The notes beneath the pieces were generated by a model, which was given only the letters and a program-made list of their open reading frames with translations, made no database searches and was not told the DNA's origin. From Bifidobacterium sp. ESL0745 (GTDB lineage: Bacteria > Actinomycetota > Actinomycetes > Actinomycetales > Bifidobacteriaceae), in contig NZ_JAQTHX010000001.1 of assembly GCF_029433335.1 (NCBI RefSeq), positions 930,001 through 994,000 on the forward strand: 64,000 nucleotides of DNA, in the 5' to 3' direction. The translations under genes and the position numbers were made by a program. This document shows positions 16,325 through 25,895 of the stretch, one piece after another. How positions within the stretch are numbered: position 1 is the stretch's first letter; each line of letters begins with the position of its first letter.

Positions 16325-18439
16325 TTATTTCTGGGCCTCCGTGATCTGACGAAGCTCTTTCTTGAGGTCTCGGATCTCGTCACGCAGGCGGGCGGCAAGT
16401 TCGAACTGAAGCTGCTCGGCCGCTGTGTGCATCTGATCGCTCATCTGGCGGATGAGGTCAGCCAGATCCTGCGCGGGCAGACCGGCGTTGATGATCTCGT
16501 CATGGTGCTTCTGCAAGTCGGCCTCGTCAAGCCCGGTGATGGCGATGCGTTTGTTGCTGCCGGCGCGCTTCTCATCGCGGTATCCACCAGCCAAAAGTGT
16601 TTCGGTATCGACATCTTCCTTCGCAAGCATGTCGGTGACATCACTAATCTTCTTGACCAACGGCTTCGGGTCGATGCCGTGCTTCTTATTATATTTGATC
16701 TGCTTTTCCCGTCGACGATTGGTCTCGCTGATGGCCGTTTCCATCGCGTCGGTGACCTCATCGGCGTACATGATGACAGTGCCGGAAACGTTACGGGCGG
16801 CACGGCCAATGGTCTGGATAAGCGAACGGTGCGAGCGCAGGAAGCCTTCCTTGTCAGCATCAAGAATCGCAACCAAGGAAACTTCAGGCAGATCAAGGCC
16901 CTCACGCAGCAGATTGATGCCGACAATGACGTCGATCTTGCCTTCTCGCAGTTCGCGCAGCAGCTCGACGCGACGGAGTGTGTCGACGTCGGAGTGCAGG
17001 TATTCGACCTTGATATCGCGTTCCAGCAGGTAGTCAGTCAGGTCTTCGGCCATTTTCTTGGTCAGTGTGGTGACCAGCACGCGCTCATGCCTGGCCACAC
17101 GGTCCTTGATCTCACCGAGCAGATCGTCGATCTGCCCCTTGACCGGGCGCACGATGATTTTGGGATCCAGTAGACCGGTAGGCCGGATGATCTGTTCGAC
17201 CACGCCGTCGGAAAGCCCCAGCTCATAGTCGCCGGGGGTCGCGGAAAGATAAACCGTCTGGCCGACACGGTCAAGGAATTCCGGCCATTTCAGCGGTCTG
17301 TTGTCCATCGCGGAGGGCAGACGGAACCCGTTCTCGACCAATGTACGCTTACGATTGGAATCACCTTCATACATGGCGCCGATTTGCGGGACCGTGACGT
17401 GCGATTCATCGATGACCAGCAGAAAATCGTCGGGGAAGAAATCGAGTAGGGTATGCGGCGGGCTGCCGGGCTCGCGTTCGTCGAAATGACGCGAATAGTT
17501 CTCGATGCCAGAACAGAAGCCGACCTGCTGGATCATCTCGAGATCATAGTTGGTACGCATTTCCAGACGCTGAGCTTCCAGCTCCTTACCCTGCTTGCGC
17601 AATTCGGCCGTACGGTCGACCAGCTCCTCCTTAATGGTCTTCAATGCATGTTCGGTGCGCTCAGGGCCGGCGATATAGTGCGATGCGGGGAAGATATGGA
17701 CCTGCGGCTCGTGGGCGATCACATCGCCGGTCAACGGGTGCAGCGTGGAGATGCGGTCGATCTCGTCGCCGAAAAACTCGATGCGGATGGCCAGCTCCTC
17801 GTAGACGGGGATGATCTCGACAGTGTCGCCACGCACACGGAAGGTGCCACGGGTGAAGGCGATGTCGTTGCGCTTGTATTGCATCGCGACGAACTTGCGC
17901 AGGAGCGCATCGCGGTTGATCTCCTCCCCCTCGTGCAGGAAGAGCATGCGCCCGGCGTATTCCTCCGGCGTGCCCAGGCCGTAGATGCAGGAGACGGTGG
18001 CCACCACCACGCAGTCGTCCCGGGTCAAGAGGTTCGCGGTGGCGGCGTGACGCAGACGCTCCACGTCGTCGTTGACGTTCGAGTCCTTTTCGATATAGGT
18101 ATCGGTTTGCGGAATATAGGCCTCGGGCTGGTAATAATCGTAATATGACACGAAGTAACTGACGGCATTGTCCGGCATCAGCTCGCGGAACTCGGCACAC
18201 AGCTGCGCCGCCAAAGTCTTGTTGGGTTCCAGAATGAGGGTCGGGCGTTGCAGCTTTTCGATCAGCCATGCGGTGGTCGCGGTCTTGCCGGTGCCGGTGG
18301 CACCCATCAGCACCACGTCGTTCTCACCGTTCTCGATGCGTCGAGCGATCTCGTCAATGGCCTCCGGCTGGTCGCCGGATGGCTTGTACGGCGCCTTCAC
18401 CACAAACGGATGATGCGTACGCTCGATATTGAACCCCAT
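16325..18439 (-). CDS. uvrB: Excinuclease ABC subunit B
   Basis: The protein has 704 residues. It is the helicase-like subunit that loads damage from UvrA and opens DNA for UvrC. Visible in order: Walker [11 protein letters not shown] near residue 45, the beta-hairpin region [20 protein letters not shown], the DEAD-type box VIDESHVT, helicase motifs V-VI ([26 protein letters not shown]), and the C-terminal UVR motif ([21 protein letters not shown]) that contacts UvrC. The upstream gene coaE ends 142 bases before the start and carries a LexA-type palindrome at its 3' end, so uvrB may be damage-inducible. Confidence 0.97.
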   Translation of the reverse strand: MGFNIERTHHPFVVKAPYKPSGDQPEAIDEIARRIENGENDVVLMGATGTGKTATTAWLIEKLQRPTLILEPNKTLAAQLCAEFRELMPDNAVSYFVSYYDYYQPEAYIPQTDTYIEKDSNVNDDVERLRHAATANLLTRDDCVVVATVSCIYGLGTPEEYAGRMLFLHEGEEINRDALLRKFVAMQYKRNDIAFTRGTFRVRGDTVEIIPVYEELAIRIEFFGDEIDRISTLHPLTGDVIAHEPQVHIFPASHYIAGPERTEHALKTIKEELVDRTAELRKQGKELEAQRLEMRTNYDLEMIQQVGFCSGIENYSRHFDEREPGSPPHTLLDFFPDDFLLVIDESHVTVPQIGAMYEGDSNRKRTLVENGFRLPSAMDNRPLKWPEFLDRVGQTVYLSATPGDYELGLSDGVVEQIIRPTGLLDPKIIVRPVKGQIDDLLGEIKDRVARHERVLVTTLTKKMAEDLTDYLLERDIKVEYLHSDVDTLRRVELLRELREGKIDVIVGINLLREGLDLPEVSLVAILDADKEGFLRSHRSLIQTIGRAARNVSGTVIMYADEVTDAMETAISETNRRREKQIKYNKKHGIDPKPLVKKISDVTDMLAKEDVDTETLLAGGYRDEKRAGSNKRIAITGLDEADLQKHHDEIINAGLPAQDLADLIRQMSDQMHTAAEQLQFELAARLRDEIRDLKKELRQITEAQK

Positions 18440-18581
18440 GCCTGTCTCAATTCCTTTCGTCTGCCCGGCAGCTCTCGAATCGCCTTAAAACGGAACCCTT
18501 CCCTCGGTTTTATTTTGAAAGCTTGTTCCAGGCCATTCAGCCAGATTCCCAAAACTTACTTTATGGCGAATCCGACCCCTT

Positions 18582-19304
18582 TCACTTCCATTGTGCGAAC
18601 AGCATATCAATATGATCGAACATTTGTTCGATTGGCTGTGTCGAGTCGATGACCGCGTCAGAGATGGCCTCACGTTGCCGGCGGCTCGACTGATGGCGTA
18701 TCCTGCCTTCGGCCTGCTCCCGACTCATGCTTCGTGTATCCATCATCCGCTGGATACGAATCTCCTCCGGCGCCTCGACAGTAAGAACATGGTCGAAAGT
18801 GAACGGAATGGTATCGATGACCTCGGCCAGCAGCGGCACGTCGTGGACGACAACGGGGCTTGGCAGAAGTTGCCTGACAGAAAGCTGATGGATTTCATCC
18901 ACGTTAGCAGCGTTTTCAACATTGCCGGCGCTGCCAGTTTCGCTATTATGACCATCACCCTGTTTGTTGGATTCAGATTCATGTTTCTTTGCGATCTGCC
19001 GTTCCAATTTCTGGGCACGACGATAAATCAGTGGGTGCTCTATATCGTCAAGGCGTTGTTTGGCATCAGGCGCGGCTTGGGATGAAAAAACATGCGCAGC
19101 CATCCATCGGCGATTCAATGAGCCGTCAGGATTTATTGCATCAGTACCGAATTCCTCAACGATTTCGCGGATTCCTTCGCTGCCAGGCTCGACAACCTCG
19201 TGAGCCAGCTGATCGTAATCGATCAGATAGGCCCCACGTTCCTTCAAATGAGCGGCCACGGTACTTTTACCCGCTGCAATGCCCCCGGTCAATCCGATTC
19301 TCAT
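18582..19304 (-). CDS. coaE: Dephospho-CoA kinase
   Basis: The enzyme catalyses the last step of coenzyme A synthesis, phosphorylating the ribose 3'-hydroxyl. The protein has 240 residues: P-loop GGIAAGKST at 7-15, the substrate region LIDYDQLAHEVVEPGSEGI, and VVVHDVPLLAEV, where the family has (D)xPLLxE. Between about residues 98 and 135 there is an insertion rich in S, N, E and G (SESNKQGDGHNSETGSAGN) that the usual 200-residue enzyme lacks; it falls before the DVPLL strand and is probably a surface loop. It is preceded by the rpsA terminator, so it has its own promoter. Confidence 0.93.
   Translation of the reverse strand: MRIGLTGGIAAGKSTVAAHLKERGAYLIDYDQLAHEVVEPGSEGIREIVEEFGTDAINPDGSLNRRWMAAHVFSSQAAPDAKQRLDDIEHPLIYRRAQKLERQIAKKHESESNKQGDGHNSETGSAGNVENAANVDEIHQLSVRQLLPSPVVVHDVPLLAEVIDTIPFTFDHVLTVEAPEEIRIQRMMDTRSMSREQAEGRIRHQSSRRQREAISDAVIDSTQPIEQMFDHIDMLFAQWK
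18615..18632. promoter_or_regulatory. LexA-type (SOS) box upstream of uvrB
   Basis: ATCGAAC and GTTCGAT (7-bp perfect arms, 4-base spacer ATTT) form a palindrome matching the actinobacterial TCGAAC-N4-GTTCGA LexA site. It lies in the last codons of coaE, about 180 bases before the uvrB ATG on the same strand. Control of uvrB is inferred. Confidence 0.65.
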
Positions 19305-19343
19305 CTATCCCCCGTTATCGCCGACCCTTGCAACAAAACGAAA

Positions 19344-19376
19344 AGGTCGGTGCAAGCCTAAAACCTGCACCGACCT
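19344..19376 (-). terminator. Rho-independent terminator of rpsA
   Basis: AGGTCGGTGCA and TGCACCGACCT (11 bp, perfect) with an 11-base loop, followed on the minus strand by TTTTCGTTTTG. It lies between the rpsA stop codon and the coaE start. Confidence 0.9.
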
Positions 19377-19413
19377 CATTCACGAAATCACCGTGAAATC
19401 ACCGAAGGCGATC

Positions 19414-20898
19414 TCACTTCTTCTCCTTGAGGAGCTCCTCGCGAAGAGCGGCGAGCTTGTCGGAACCGGCAAGCGTGCCTTCGGAAGCATTCTCGGAAGA
19501 GTACTTGGTGGATTCCTCGGCAGGAGCCTTCTCAGCATGGGCACCCTGACCGTCCTCAGCCGCGGATTCCTCAGCGTTGTCGAGTTCCTTGGCGACGAAG
19601 GCCTTATGCTGCTCCCACAAATCGTGGGCAGCCGCATACTGGTTCTCCCACTCCTCGCGCTGCTTCTCGTAGCCGGCGATCCATTCGTTGGTCTGCGGGT
19701 CGAAGCCTTCGGGGTACTTGTAGTTGCCGTCCTCGTCGTAATCGGCGGGCATGCCGTAGAGCGCCGGATCGAAGTCCTCGCTGGCGGGATCGACGGAGTC
19801 GTTGGCCTGCTTCAAAGACAGGGAGATGCGGCGACGGTCGAGATCGACGTCGATGACCTTGACGAAGATCTCCTCGCCCTGCTTGACGACGGTCTCCGGG
19901 TTGTCGACGTGACGGTTGGCGAGCTCGGAGATGTGGACCAGGCCCTCGATGCCGTCTTCGACGGAAACGAACACGCCGAACTGCACGATCTTGGTGACCT
20001 TGCCCTTGACGATCTGTCCGGGAACGTGGGTGCGTGCGAAGCGCTGCCACGGATCTTCCTGAGTCGCCTTGAGGGACAGCGAGATACGCTCGCGGTCCAT
20101 ATCGACGTCGAGCACCTCAACGGTGACCTTGTCGCCGACCTTGACGACCTCGGACGGATGGTCGATGTGCTTCCAGGAAAGCTCGGAAACGTGGATGAGG
20201 CCGTCCACCCCGCCGAGATCGACGAACGCGCCGAAGTTGACGATGGAGGAAACGGTGCCTTCACGAATCTGGCCCTTCTTGAGCTGCGCCAGGAAGGTCT
20301 CGCGGACCTCGGACTGGGTCTCCTCAAGATACTGACGGCGGGAAAGCACCACATTGTTGCGGTTCTTGTCAAGCTCAAGGATCTTGGCCTTGATCTTCTG
20401 GCCGATGTAAGGCGAAAGGTCGCGGACGCGGCGCATTTCAACGAGCGATGCAGGCAGGAAGCCACGCAGGCCGATGTCGACGATCAGGCCGCCCTTGACA
20501 GCTTCGATGACGGTGCCTTCGACAACGCCGTCGTCGTTCTTGATCTTCTCGATATCGCCCCAGGCGCGCTCATACTGGGCACGCTTCTTGGACAGGATAA
20601 GACGTCCTTCCTTGTCTTCCTTGGTGACGACAAGGGCCTCGACAGTGTCGCCGACCTGGACGACCTCATCGGGATTGACATCCTTCTTGATGGAAAGTTC
20701 GCGGGAGGGAATGACGCCCTCGGTCTTGTAGCCGATGTCGAGCAGCACTTCGTCGTGATCGACCTTGACGACCGTGCCCGTGACCAGATCACCATCATCG
20801 AAATTCTTGATGGTGGAATCGACTGCCTTGATGAAGTCTTCTTCGGTGCCGATATCGTTGATCGCGACCTTGGTGACTTCGTTATTGTTCTCTGCCAT
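19414..20898 (-). CDS. rpsA: 30S ribosomal protein S1
   Basis: This protein has 494 residues and four S1 (OB-fold) RNA-binding repeats. Typical repeat starts are GDLVTGTVVKVDHDEVLLDIGYKTEG, VVEGTVIEAVKGGLIVDIGLRGFLP, IREGTVSSIVNFGAFVDLGGVDGL and IVKGKVTKIVQFGVFVSVEDGIEGL, running from about residue 40 to 360. The last two are the most canonical, as in other actinobacterial four-repeat S1 proteins. The C-terminal 130 residues are acidic, hydrophilic and poorly conserved. S1 helps mRNA bind the 30S subunit. It stands alone with its own terminator. Confidence 0.95.
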   Translation of the reverse strand: MAENNNEVTKVAINDIGTEEDFIKAVDSTIKNFDDGDLVTGTVVKVDHDEVLLDIGYKTEGVIPSRELSIKKDVNPDEVVQVGDTVEALVVTKEDKEGRLILSKKRAQYERAWGDIEKIKNDDGVVEGTVIEAVKGGLIVDIGLRGFLPASLVEMRRVRDLSPYIGQKIKAKILELDKNRNNVVLSRRQYLEETQSEVRETFLAQLKKGQIREGTVSSIVNFGAFVDLGGVDGLIHVSELSWKHIDHPSEVVKVGDKVTVEVLDVDMDRERISLSLKATQEDPWQRFARTHVPGQIVKGKVTKIVQFGVFVSVEDGIEGLVHISELANRHVDNPETVVKQGEEIFVKVIDVDLDRRRISLSLKQANDSVDPASEDFDPALYGMPADYDEDGNYKYPEGFDPQTNEWIAGYEKQREEWENQYAAAHDLWEQHKAFVAKELDNAEESAAEDGQGAHAEKAPAEESTKYSSENASEGTLAGSDKLAALREELLKEKK

Positions 20899-21037
20899 TA
20901 AACGTGGTTTCTTTGTTATTAGTTGGATGGATATTACCTATTAAGTTATGTTGGCGGCCTTGCGGCCACGCAAGTCATAAGATTACTAGTCGCCCTAGTC
21001 AAACCGTCCCGACGAATCCGGGCGTGTCGCCAGCGGC

Positions 21038-21934
21038 TCAATCCAGTTTCCGCTCGGCCATCTCCACGACGTTCGCCAGAAGCATCGCACGGGTCATCGG
21101 CCCCACTCCCCCCGGGTTCGGTGTATAGGCTGAGCTCAGGGCATGGCAGGCCTTGTCGATGTCGCCGCGCACGCGGTAGCGCCCGGCCTCTTCGTCATAG
21201 ACTCTCGATACACCGACATCGACGAGCACGGCTCCGGGTTTGATGTCTTCGGGCTTGACAAATCCCGCGCGACCGACGGCGGCAACGATGACGTCGGCAC
21301 GTTTCAGGTGCTGCCGGATATCCGTGGTACCAGTGTGACAAAGTGTCACCGTCGCGTTCACGTCCTTTGCCGTGAGCATGAGGCCAATGGTGCGCCCCAC
21401 GGTGATTCCGCGACCGATGACGCAGACATCCTTCCCGTTCAGATCGATGCCGTAGTGCTTCAGCAACGTGATGATGCCACGAGGCGTACAGGGTCGCGGC
21501 GCGGGGTTCCTGCCATCGATATGCGTGACAAGCTCGCCGAGATTGGCAGGGTGCATGCCATCGGCGTCTTTGGCCGGATCAACATGGGCAATGACAGCGT
21601 TGGCATCAATGCCTTTCGGCAGAGGCAGTTGGACAATATAACCAGTACACTTCGGGTCGGCGTTGAGCCGTTCCACGGCATCGATGATCTCCTGCTGGCT
21701 GGCGGTTCCGGGCAGCTCGACGGCGATCGAAGCGATGCCGACTTCGGCGCAATCCTTGTGTTTACCGGCCACATATTTACGCGAGCCGACATCATCACCG
21801 ACAAGAATAGTACCCAGTCCCGGCTCTATTCCTTGGTTTTTAAGATGTTCCACCCGTTCGCTCAAATCCTGTTTGATCGCAGCCGCAGCGGCCTTCCCAT
21901 CAAGTTTAAGAGGATTGTGTTCCCCGTCAGTCAT
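21038..21934 (-). CDS. folD: Methylenetetrahydrofolate dehydrogenase / cyclohydrolase
   Basis: This is a 298-residue bifunctional enzyme interconverting 5,10-methylene- and 10-formyl-tetrahydrofolate with NADP. Family blocks visible are [27 protein letters not shown], with the conserved lysine, [52 protein letters not shown] for the dinucleotide site, and the C-terminal [19 protein letters not shown]. It lies downstream of a 380-base intergenic region shared with the divergent metal transporter gene. Confidence 0.95.
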   Translation of the reverse strand: MTDGEHNPLKLDGKAAAAAIKQDLSERVEHLKNQGIEPGLGTILVGDDVGSRKYVAGKHKDCAEVGIASIAVELPGTASQQEIIDAVERLNADPKCTGYIVQLPLPKGIDANAVIAHVDPAKDADGMHPANLGELVTHIDGRNPAPRPCTPRGIITLLKHYGIDLNGKDVCVIGRGITVGRTIGLMLTAKDVNATVTLCHTGTTDIRQHLKRADVIVAAVGRAGFVKPEDIKPGAVLVDVGVSRVYDEEAGRYRVRGDIDKACHALSSAYTPNPGGVGPMTRAMLLANVVEMAERKLD

Positions 21935-22217
21935 ACCGATTCCTTAATAATAGAAATTTTCATCATTCTGCCCGAACACCGCAAATCGGACAACATAGTT
22001 ACCGATTTTAAGGTAACGGTCGCCATACGGCCCAAGCGTGTCTATTAACGACATAGCGTTTGCTTATAACCACTTATCAAACGCGTGAAACGACAGGAAT
22101 CAAGTCCCCTAAAGGCGAACGGGGCAATAGACACATGACTCAATGGGGGAGCATTCGAATCCTTTGTCTGATGGCATAGCTGCTTGCGTTCGTCAATGTC
22201 ATGGCTATGATTTTATT

Positions 22218-22232
22218 TGACAATGATTTTCA
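22218..22232. promoter_or_regulatory. Zur/Fur-like box upstream of the metal-binding lipoprotein gene
   Basis: TGACAATGATTTTCA is a 7-1-7 palindrome with one mismatch, close to the actinobacterial Zur consensus built on TGAAAATGATTTTCA. It lies about 85 bases before the start codon. A zinc- or iron-sensing Fur-family repressor is implied. Confidence 0.7.
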
Positions 22233-22244
22233 TTTTCAGTATAT

Positions 22245-22257
22245 TACCGTGACGGTA
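22245..22257. promoter_or_regulatory. Second palindrome upstream of the metal-binding lipoprotein gene
   Basis: TACCGTGACGGTA is a 6-1-6 perfect palindrome within a longer partial one (AGTATA ... TATACT). It lies 13 bases after the Zur-like box. It could be an independent operator or overlap the promoter -10 region. Confidence 0.4.
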
Positions 22258-22315
22258 TACTAAATTAAAAACAATGTGGCTTCACGGCAAACACTATCGA
22301 TTTTAGGGGGTCGTC

Positions 22316-23419
22316 ATGAAACGATTCGGATGGCAGACCAAAACCGCAGCTCTTCTGGGTTCGCTCTGCATGATTTTCACTCTGACAGGATGCGGAGCCG
22401 GTAACGACTCCCAAACTCCGACAAAAAACAGCACTACGTCCAAGCAGGCAACCGGCCCTATCGATGTGGTCGCCTCCATCAACCAATGGGGATCGCTGGC
22501 CAAGGAAATCGGCGGGGACGACGTCAATGTCACCTCGATCGTCAATACCGTTTCCGTGGACGCCCATGATTTCGAACCGAAGACCACCGATATGGCCAAG
22601 CTGCAAAGCGCCCAAATCGTAGTGGTCAACGGCGCCGGATACGACAATTGGGCCAGCAAGTCCATCGCCAAAGGCACCACAAGCGTTTCTGCAGCCACAG
22701 CAGTGGGAGCCAGCACTGGCGACAACCCCCACCTTTGGTTCTCAAAAGACGCACGCAAGGCCACCGCCACGGAGCTCGAGGATGCCTTCGCCAAGGCGCG
22801 TCCAGCCAAAGCCAAGCAATTTGCGGCACGTCTTAAGACTTGGAAGGCCAACGAAGCCAAGCTTGAAGACTCCATGAAGACGTTCTCACAACAGCATAAG
22901 AACGTCACTTACGGTGCAACGGAACCGGTCGCCTACTATCTTATGGACGATCTCGGCTTCACCGACAAGACGCCCAAAGGCTATACGCAATCGGTCAGTT
23001 CCGAAGGCGAACCGGCGCCAAGCGACCTGCAGAAATTCGAGCACCTGATCTCGGGTCGTGAGGTCAATCTGCTTATCAACAACACGCAGGAGGCGAGCAA
23101 CACCACCAATCTGCTCACCGGGACGGCCGGACGTACCGAAGTTCCCGTCGTGGACGTCAGCGAGCAGATGCCACACGACCAGACGACGCTCACCGGATGG
23201 ATCACGACGTTGATGACGAGCATCAACAAGGCAATGGCTGATTTCAAAGCCAGCGAAGCCGACCATCAGAAAACGGGAAGCGGCGAGAATTCAGGTCAAT
23301 CCCCTCAACCGACTCAACCGGGCACCGGATCCGGTACGAACTCAAACCAGCAGGCTCCTTCAACACCAAATAGCAGCACAGTGCCTTCGAACGAGGGACA
23401 GACCGACCCGGGCAAGTGA
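22316..23419 (+). CDS. znuA: Metal ABC transporter substrate-binding lipoprotein (ZnuA-like)
   Basis: This 367-residue protein has a lipoprotein signal peptide with lipobox LTGC (lipidated C26). It belongs to the cluster A-I metal-binding proteins: PIDVVASINQWGSLAKEIGGDDV opens the domain, H84 (DAHDFEP) and H139 (NPHLWFS) are likely metal ligands, and E203 (ATEPVAYYL) may be the third. There is no long His-rich loop as in many ZnuA proteins. The last 60 residues are a S/G/Q/P/N-rich tail. It captures zinc or manganese outside the membrane for the permease encoded downstream. A Zur-like box upstream favours zinc. The gene is separated from the ATPase gene by 357 bases. Confidence 0.87.
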   Translation: MKRFGWQTKTAALLGSLCMIFTLTGCGAGNDSQTPTKNSTTSKQATGPIDVVASINQWGSLAKEIGGDDVNVTSIVNTVSVDAHDFEPKTTDMAKLQSAQIVVVNGAGYDNWASKSIAKGTTSVSAATAVGASTGDNPHLWFSKDARKATATELEDAFAKARPAKAKQFAARLKTWKANEAKLEDSMKTFSQQHKNVTYGATEPVAYYLMDDLGFTDKTPKGYTQSVSSEGEPAPSDLQKFEHLISGREVNLLINNTQEASNTTNLLTGTAGRTEVPVVDVSEQMPHDQTTLTGWITTLMTSINKAMADFKASEADHQKTGSGENSGQSPQPTQPGTGSGTNSNQQAPSTPNSSTVPSNEGQTDPGK

Positions 23420-23460
23420 TCGACCCTATAGAAGATAACCAAATCATTGAAAATATAAAC

Positions 23461-23507
23461 GCGCAGTTCCAGGCCAACCATAGAAGGCGGTTTGGGGCTG
23501 CGTTTTC
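23461..23507 (+). terminator. Probable terminator of the metal-binding lipoprotein gene
   Basis: A GC-rich imperfect stem (CGCAG ... CTGCG, with CC and GG runs inside) is followed by TTTTCTTATTG. It begins about 40 bases after the stop codon. Confidence 0.6.
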
Positions 23508-23688
23508 TTATTGTCGCGAATAATCCGATATCACGCCATCGCAAGCATAGCCGCACCGGAACACTTCGTGACCGGCCACCAGTACGGGTGCAAAATACGG
23601 TGTCAAATAACATTATTCGAGATTACCATTCGTCGATGGAGGTTGCCTATAAAACCGGCGCTTTCGCGGAAGGAACAATTGCACCACT

Positions 23689-23720
23689 AATTGAGAATGA
23701 TTCTCAATTTCAGTTATAAT
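23689..23720 (+). promoter_or_regulatory. Zur/Fur box overlapping promoter of the ABC ATPase-permease unit
   Basis: Perfect 10-bp arms AATTGAGAAT and ATTCTCAATT around one G form a palindrome at 23689-23709, a textbook Fur-family site. It covers the probable -35 (TTGAGA, 23691-23696), 18 bases from the -10 TATAAT at 23715-23720. Binding here would block transcription. Confidence 0.8.
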
Positions 23721-23776
23721 ATAAAAGCAGCCACTTTTCAGTGACATTTTATTATTCGCGGCACCAAGAGAGAACC

Positions 23777-24817
23777 ATGAAAAAACAGCCGAAAGCGAGA
23801 AACCCACAACAGGGCGCAACAGTCGAGGATAGATCTGCTCTGGTCTTTAAAGACGCCAGCATCAAACGCGGCGAAAAGACCATCTGGCAGCACGGGAACT
23901 TCTCCATCCCATCGGGCTCCATCACCGCAATCGTCGGCACCAACGGCGCCGGCAAAACCACCATGATGAAAGCCGAACTCGGTCTGCTTCCTTTGGATAG
24001 CGGCAGCTTGACCGTACTCGGCAACCCTGCCGGCACAGCCAATCATCTGATCGGCTACGTACCGCAGAACTACGCCAGCGATATCGAATCGAACCTCACC
24101 GCCGAACAATCCGTTCTGCTGGGGCTTACGGGGACGCAATTCGGCATTCACGTCACCACGCACGAACAGCGGCAACGCGCACGCGAGGCCATGGCTTTCA
24201 CCGGAGTCGAAAACAAACGTCATTACCGGCTCTCGCAGCTTTCAGGAGGGTTACGCCAACGCGTCGCCATCGCCCAAGCGCTTGTCAGTGGACCCAAGCT
24301 CCTGATGCTCGATGAACCGCTTGCCAACCTCGATCTAGCCGCCCAACGCGAAACGGTACACGTCCTGGCCAAACTCAACCACAAAATGGGCATGACCATT
24401 CAGGTGGTGGCCCACGACCTCAATATGCTGCTGCCCATCCTCGACGGCGCGGTCTACCTGCTCGATGGCCACCCGCATTACGCTCGCATGAACGAGGTCC
24501 TGGACGCCAACTTGCTGACCCATCTGTACGGCACGAAAGTACAGGTCGTCACAACTCCACAGGGCGATATGTTCGTTACACCAGGACCCGACGAGCCGGA
24601 AGACGTGACGCCGGACATCCACAAGCCTGACGAAGTGGCACGGTTCCATCGGCACGAAGCCGCGAACCGAAACGCCAACAAGGTTCACCTTGACCACACA
24701 GGCGGGGATGGGGAACCGCAATATTCCAGAAGTACGCCCCCTCCCAACTCCGGTCATCCAGAAGTACAGGCAGACGGAAACCAAGGAAATCAAGGTCAGG
24801 AGGAGACGCAGCTATGA
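23777..24817 (+). CDS. znuC: Metal ABC transporter ATP-binding protein
   Basis: This 346-residue ATPase has Walker A GTNGAGKTT near residues 54-62, signature LSGGLRQRV, Walker B LLMLDEPLANLD and the switch histidine in QVVAHDLN. It energises uptake through the neighbouring permease. Residues from about 265 onward form an extension absent from most relatives, with several histidines and acidic residues (PDIHKPDEVARFHRHEAANR), which might sense or bind metal; this is inference. The start was placed at the ATG at 23777 rather than an upstream GTG without a ribosome site. Its stop overlaps the permease start (ATGA), showing translational coupling. Confidence 0.9.
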   Translation: MKKQPKARNPQQGATVEDRSALVFKDASIKRGEKTIWQHGNFSIPSGSITAIVGTNGAGKTTMMKAELGLLPLDSGSLTVLGNPAGTANHLIGYVPQNYASDIESNLTAEQSVLLGLTGTQFGIHVTTHEQRQRAREAMAFTGVENKRHYRLSQLSGGLRQRVAIAQALVSGPKLLMLDEPLANLDLAAQRETVHVLAKLNHKMGMTIQVVAHDLNMLLPILDGAVYLLDGHPHYARMNEVLDANLLTHLYGTKVQVVTTPQGDMFVTPGPDEPEDVTPDIHKPDEVARFHRHEAANRNANKVHLDHTGGDGEPQYSRSTPPPNSGHPEVQADGNQGNQGQEETQL

Positions 24818-25650
24818 ACCATATCCAATTCGGCTTCAACCACGAATGGTTGGAAACGCTTTCCGTGCCCTTCATGCACAATGCATTCATCGCCGGCCTG
24901 TGCATCGCCCTGGCAGCAGGGGTTATGGGCTATTTCACCATCGCGCGCCACTCGACGTTCGCCGCGCACGCGCTCGCTCACATCGGACTTCCCGGAGCCA
25001 CAGGAGCCGTTCTGCTCGGACTTCCGGTTTCGCTTGGACTCGGCATTTTTGCACTTGGCGGTGCGCTGACCATCGGAGCGTTGGGTAAAAAGGCGTCACA
25101 ACGCGAAATTGCCACAGGTACCGTGCTCGCCTTTGCCACAGGCCTCGGCCTTTTCTTCTCTCGAATGTCAAGTTCGGCCTCACAGCAGATGCAAGCCATC
25201 CTTTTCGGTTCGATTCTGACCATCACAAACGATCAGGTACTGGGCTTTGCGATTTTTGATGTGCTGCTGCTCGCGGTGATGGCCGTTGTCTACCGACCAC
25301 TGCTGTTCAGCTCCGTGGATGAGCAAGTGGCACAGGCCAAGGGCGTGCCGATCGGTGTGATGAACGTGCTGTTCATGGCCATCATGGCCGGTGTGATCAC
25401 GATTGCGGTACCTGCGGTAGGCACGCTGCTGATCTTTGCGCTAGTGGTCACCCCGGCTGCCACGGCAAACATCCTCACCAGCACGCCGTTGCGTTCGATG
25501 GTATTGGCGAGCGTCTTGTGCCTGGTCTCCATCTGGGGCGGGCTCGTCATCTCCGCGATGTTCCCCGCTCCTCCGAGCTTCATCATCGTCACGATCTCGA
25601 CGCTCTTCTGGGTCATTGCCAAGGGACTTGAGACATTACGCCGCCGCTGA
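24814..25650 (+). CDS. znuB: Metal ABC transporter permease (ABC-3 family)
   Basis: This 278-residue integral membrane protein has about eight helices and matches the ABC-3 family of zinc/manganese/iron permeases: GYFTIARHSTFAAHALAHIGLPGA near the N-terminus contains the conserved loop contacting the ATPase, and TLLIFALVVTPAATAN is the late family signature. It forms the channel of the importer with the two proteins encoded upstream. The ATG overlaps the ATPase stop codon by four bases. Confidence 0.92.
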   Translation: MNHIQFGFNHEWLETLSVPFMHNAFIAGLCIALAAGVMGYFTIARHSTFAAHALAHIGLPGATGAVLLGLPVSLGLGIFALGGALTIGALGKKASQREIATGTVLAFATGLGLFFSRMSSSASQQMQAILFGSILTITNDQVLGFAIFDVLLLAVMAVVYRPLLFSSVDEQVAQAKGVPIGVMNVLFMAIMAGVITIAVPAVGTLLIFALVVTPAATANILTSTPLRSMVLASVLCLVSIWGGLVISAMFPAPPSFIIVTISTLFWVIAKGLETLRRR

Positions 25651-25782
25651 TGGGTAGGAACAAGGAACATGATATCTGTCAATATTTTATTGTCGTGTAA
25701 AGTTTCTTATTGCCTCATAACAAAAAGTTTCGTGCCATAGAAACTGATTGGGCCGAAAAGAAAGAATACTGGCAACAATACG

Positions 25783-25822
25783 ATTGAGGGTTCCGGCCAA
25801 TCAATGGGCAGGAACCCTCAAT
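25783..25822. terminator. Hairpin between the permease gene and carD
   Basis: ATTGAGGGTTCC and GGAACCCTCAAT (12 bp, perfect) lie between the convergent permease and carD genes. A bidirectional terminator fits, though the following T content is modest (ATGTTTAAAAATT on the plus strand). Confidence 0.75.
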
Positions 25823-25895
25823 GTTTAAAAATTCGGTAGCAACTAGCCAACTGAGAAGCTCAATACCCTCTGCTCAATTCGTTGGACGCTATTCG

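Larger units (their letters stand above)
21935..22315. other. Divergent intergenic region between folD and the metal-binding lipoprotein
   Basis: This 380-base region holds a small inverted repeat GTTACC/GGTAAC at 21998-22017 on the folD side and two palindromes close to the metal transporter gene, listed separately. I see no gene in it. Confidence 0.6.
23420..23776. other. Intergenic region between metal-binding protein and ATPase genes
   Basis: This 357-base stretch contains a terminator-like hairpin near its left end and a second Zur/Fur-like box with promoter at its right end, so the transporter is made from two transcripts. No gene is apparent. Confidence 0.6.

Noticed and set aside
21310..21360. 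Operator-like TGTGACAAAGTGTCAC
   Set aside because: It lies inside folD far from a start, in well-conserved codons of the enzyme.
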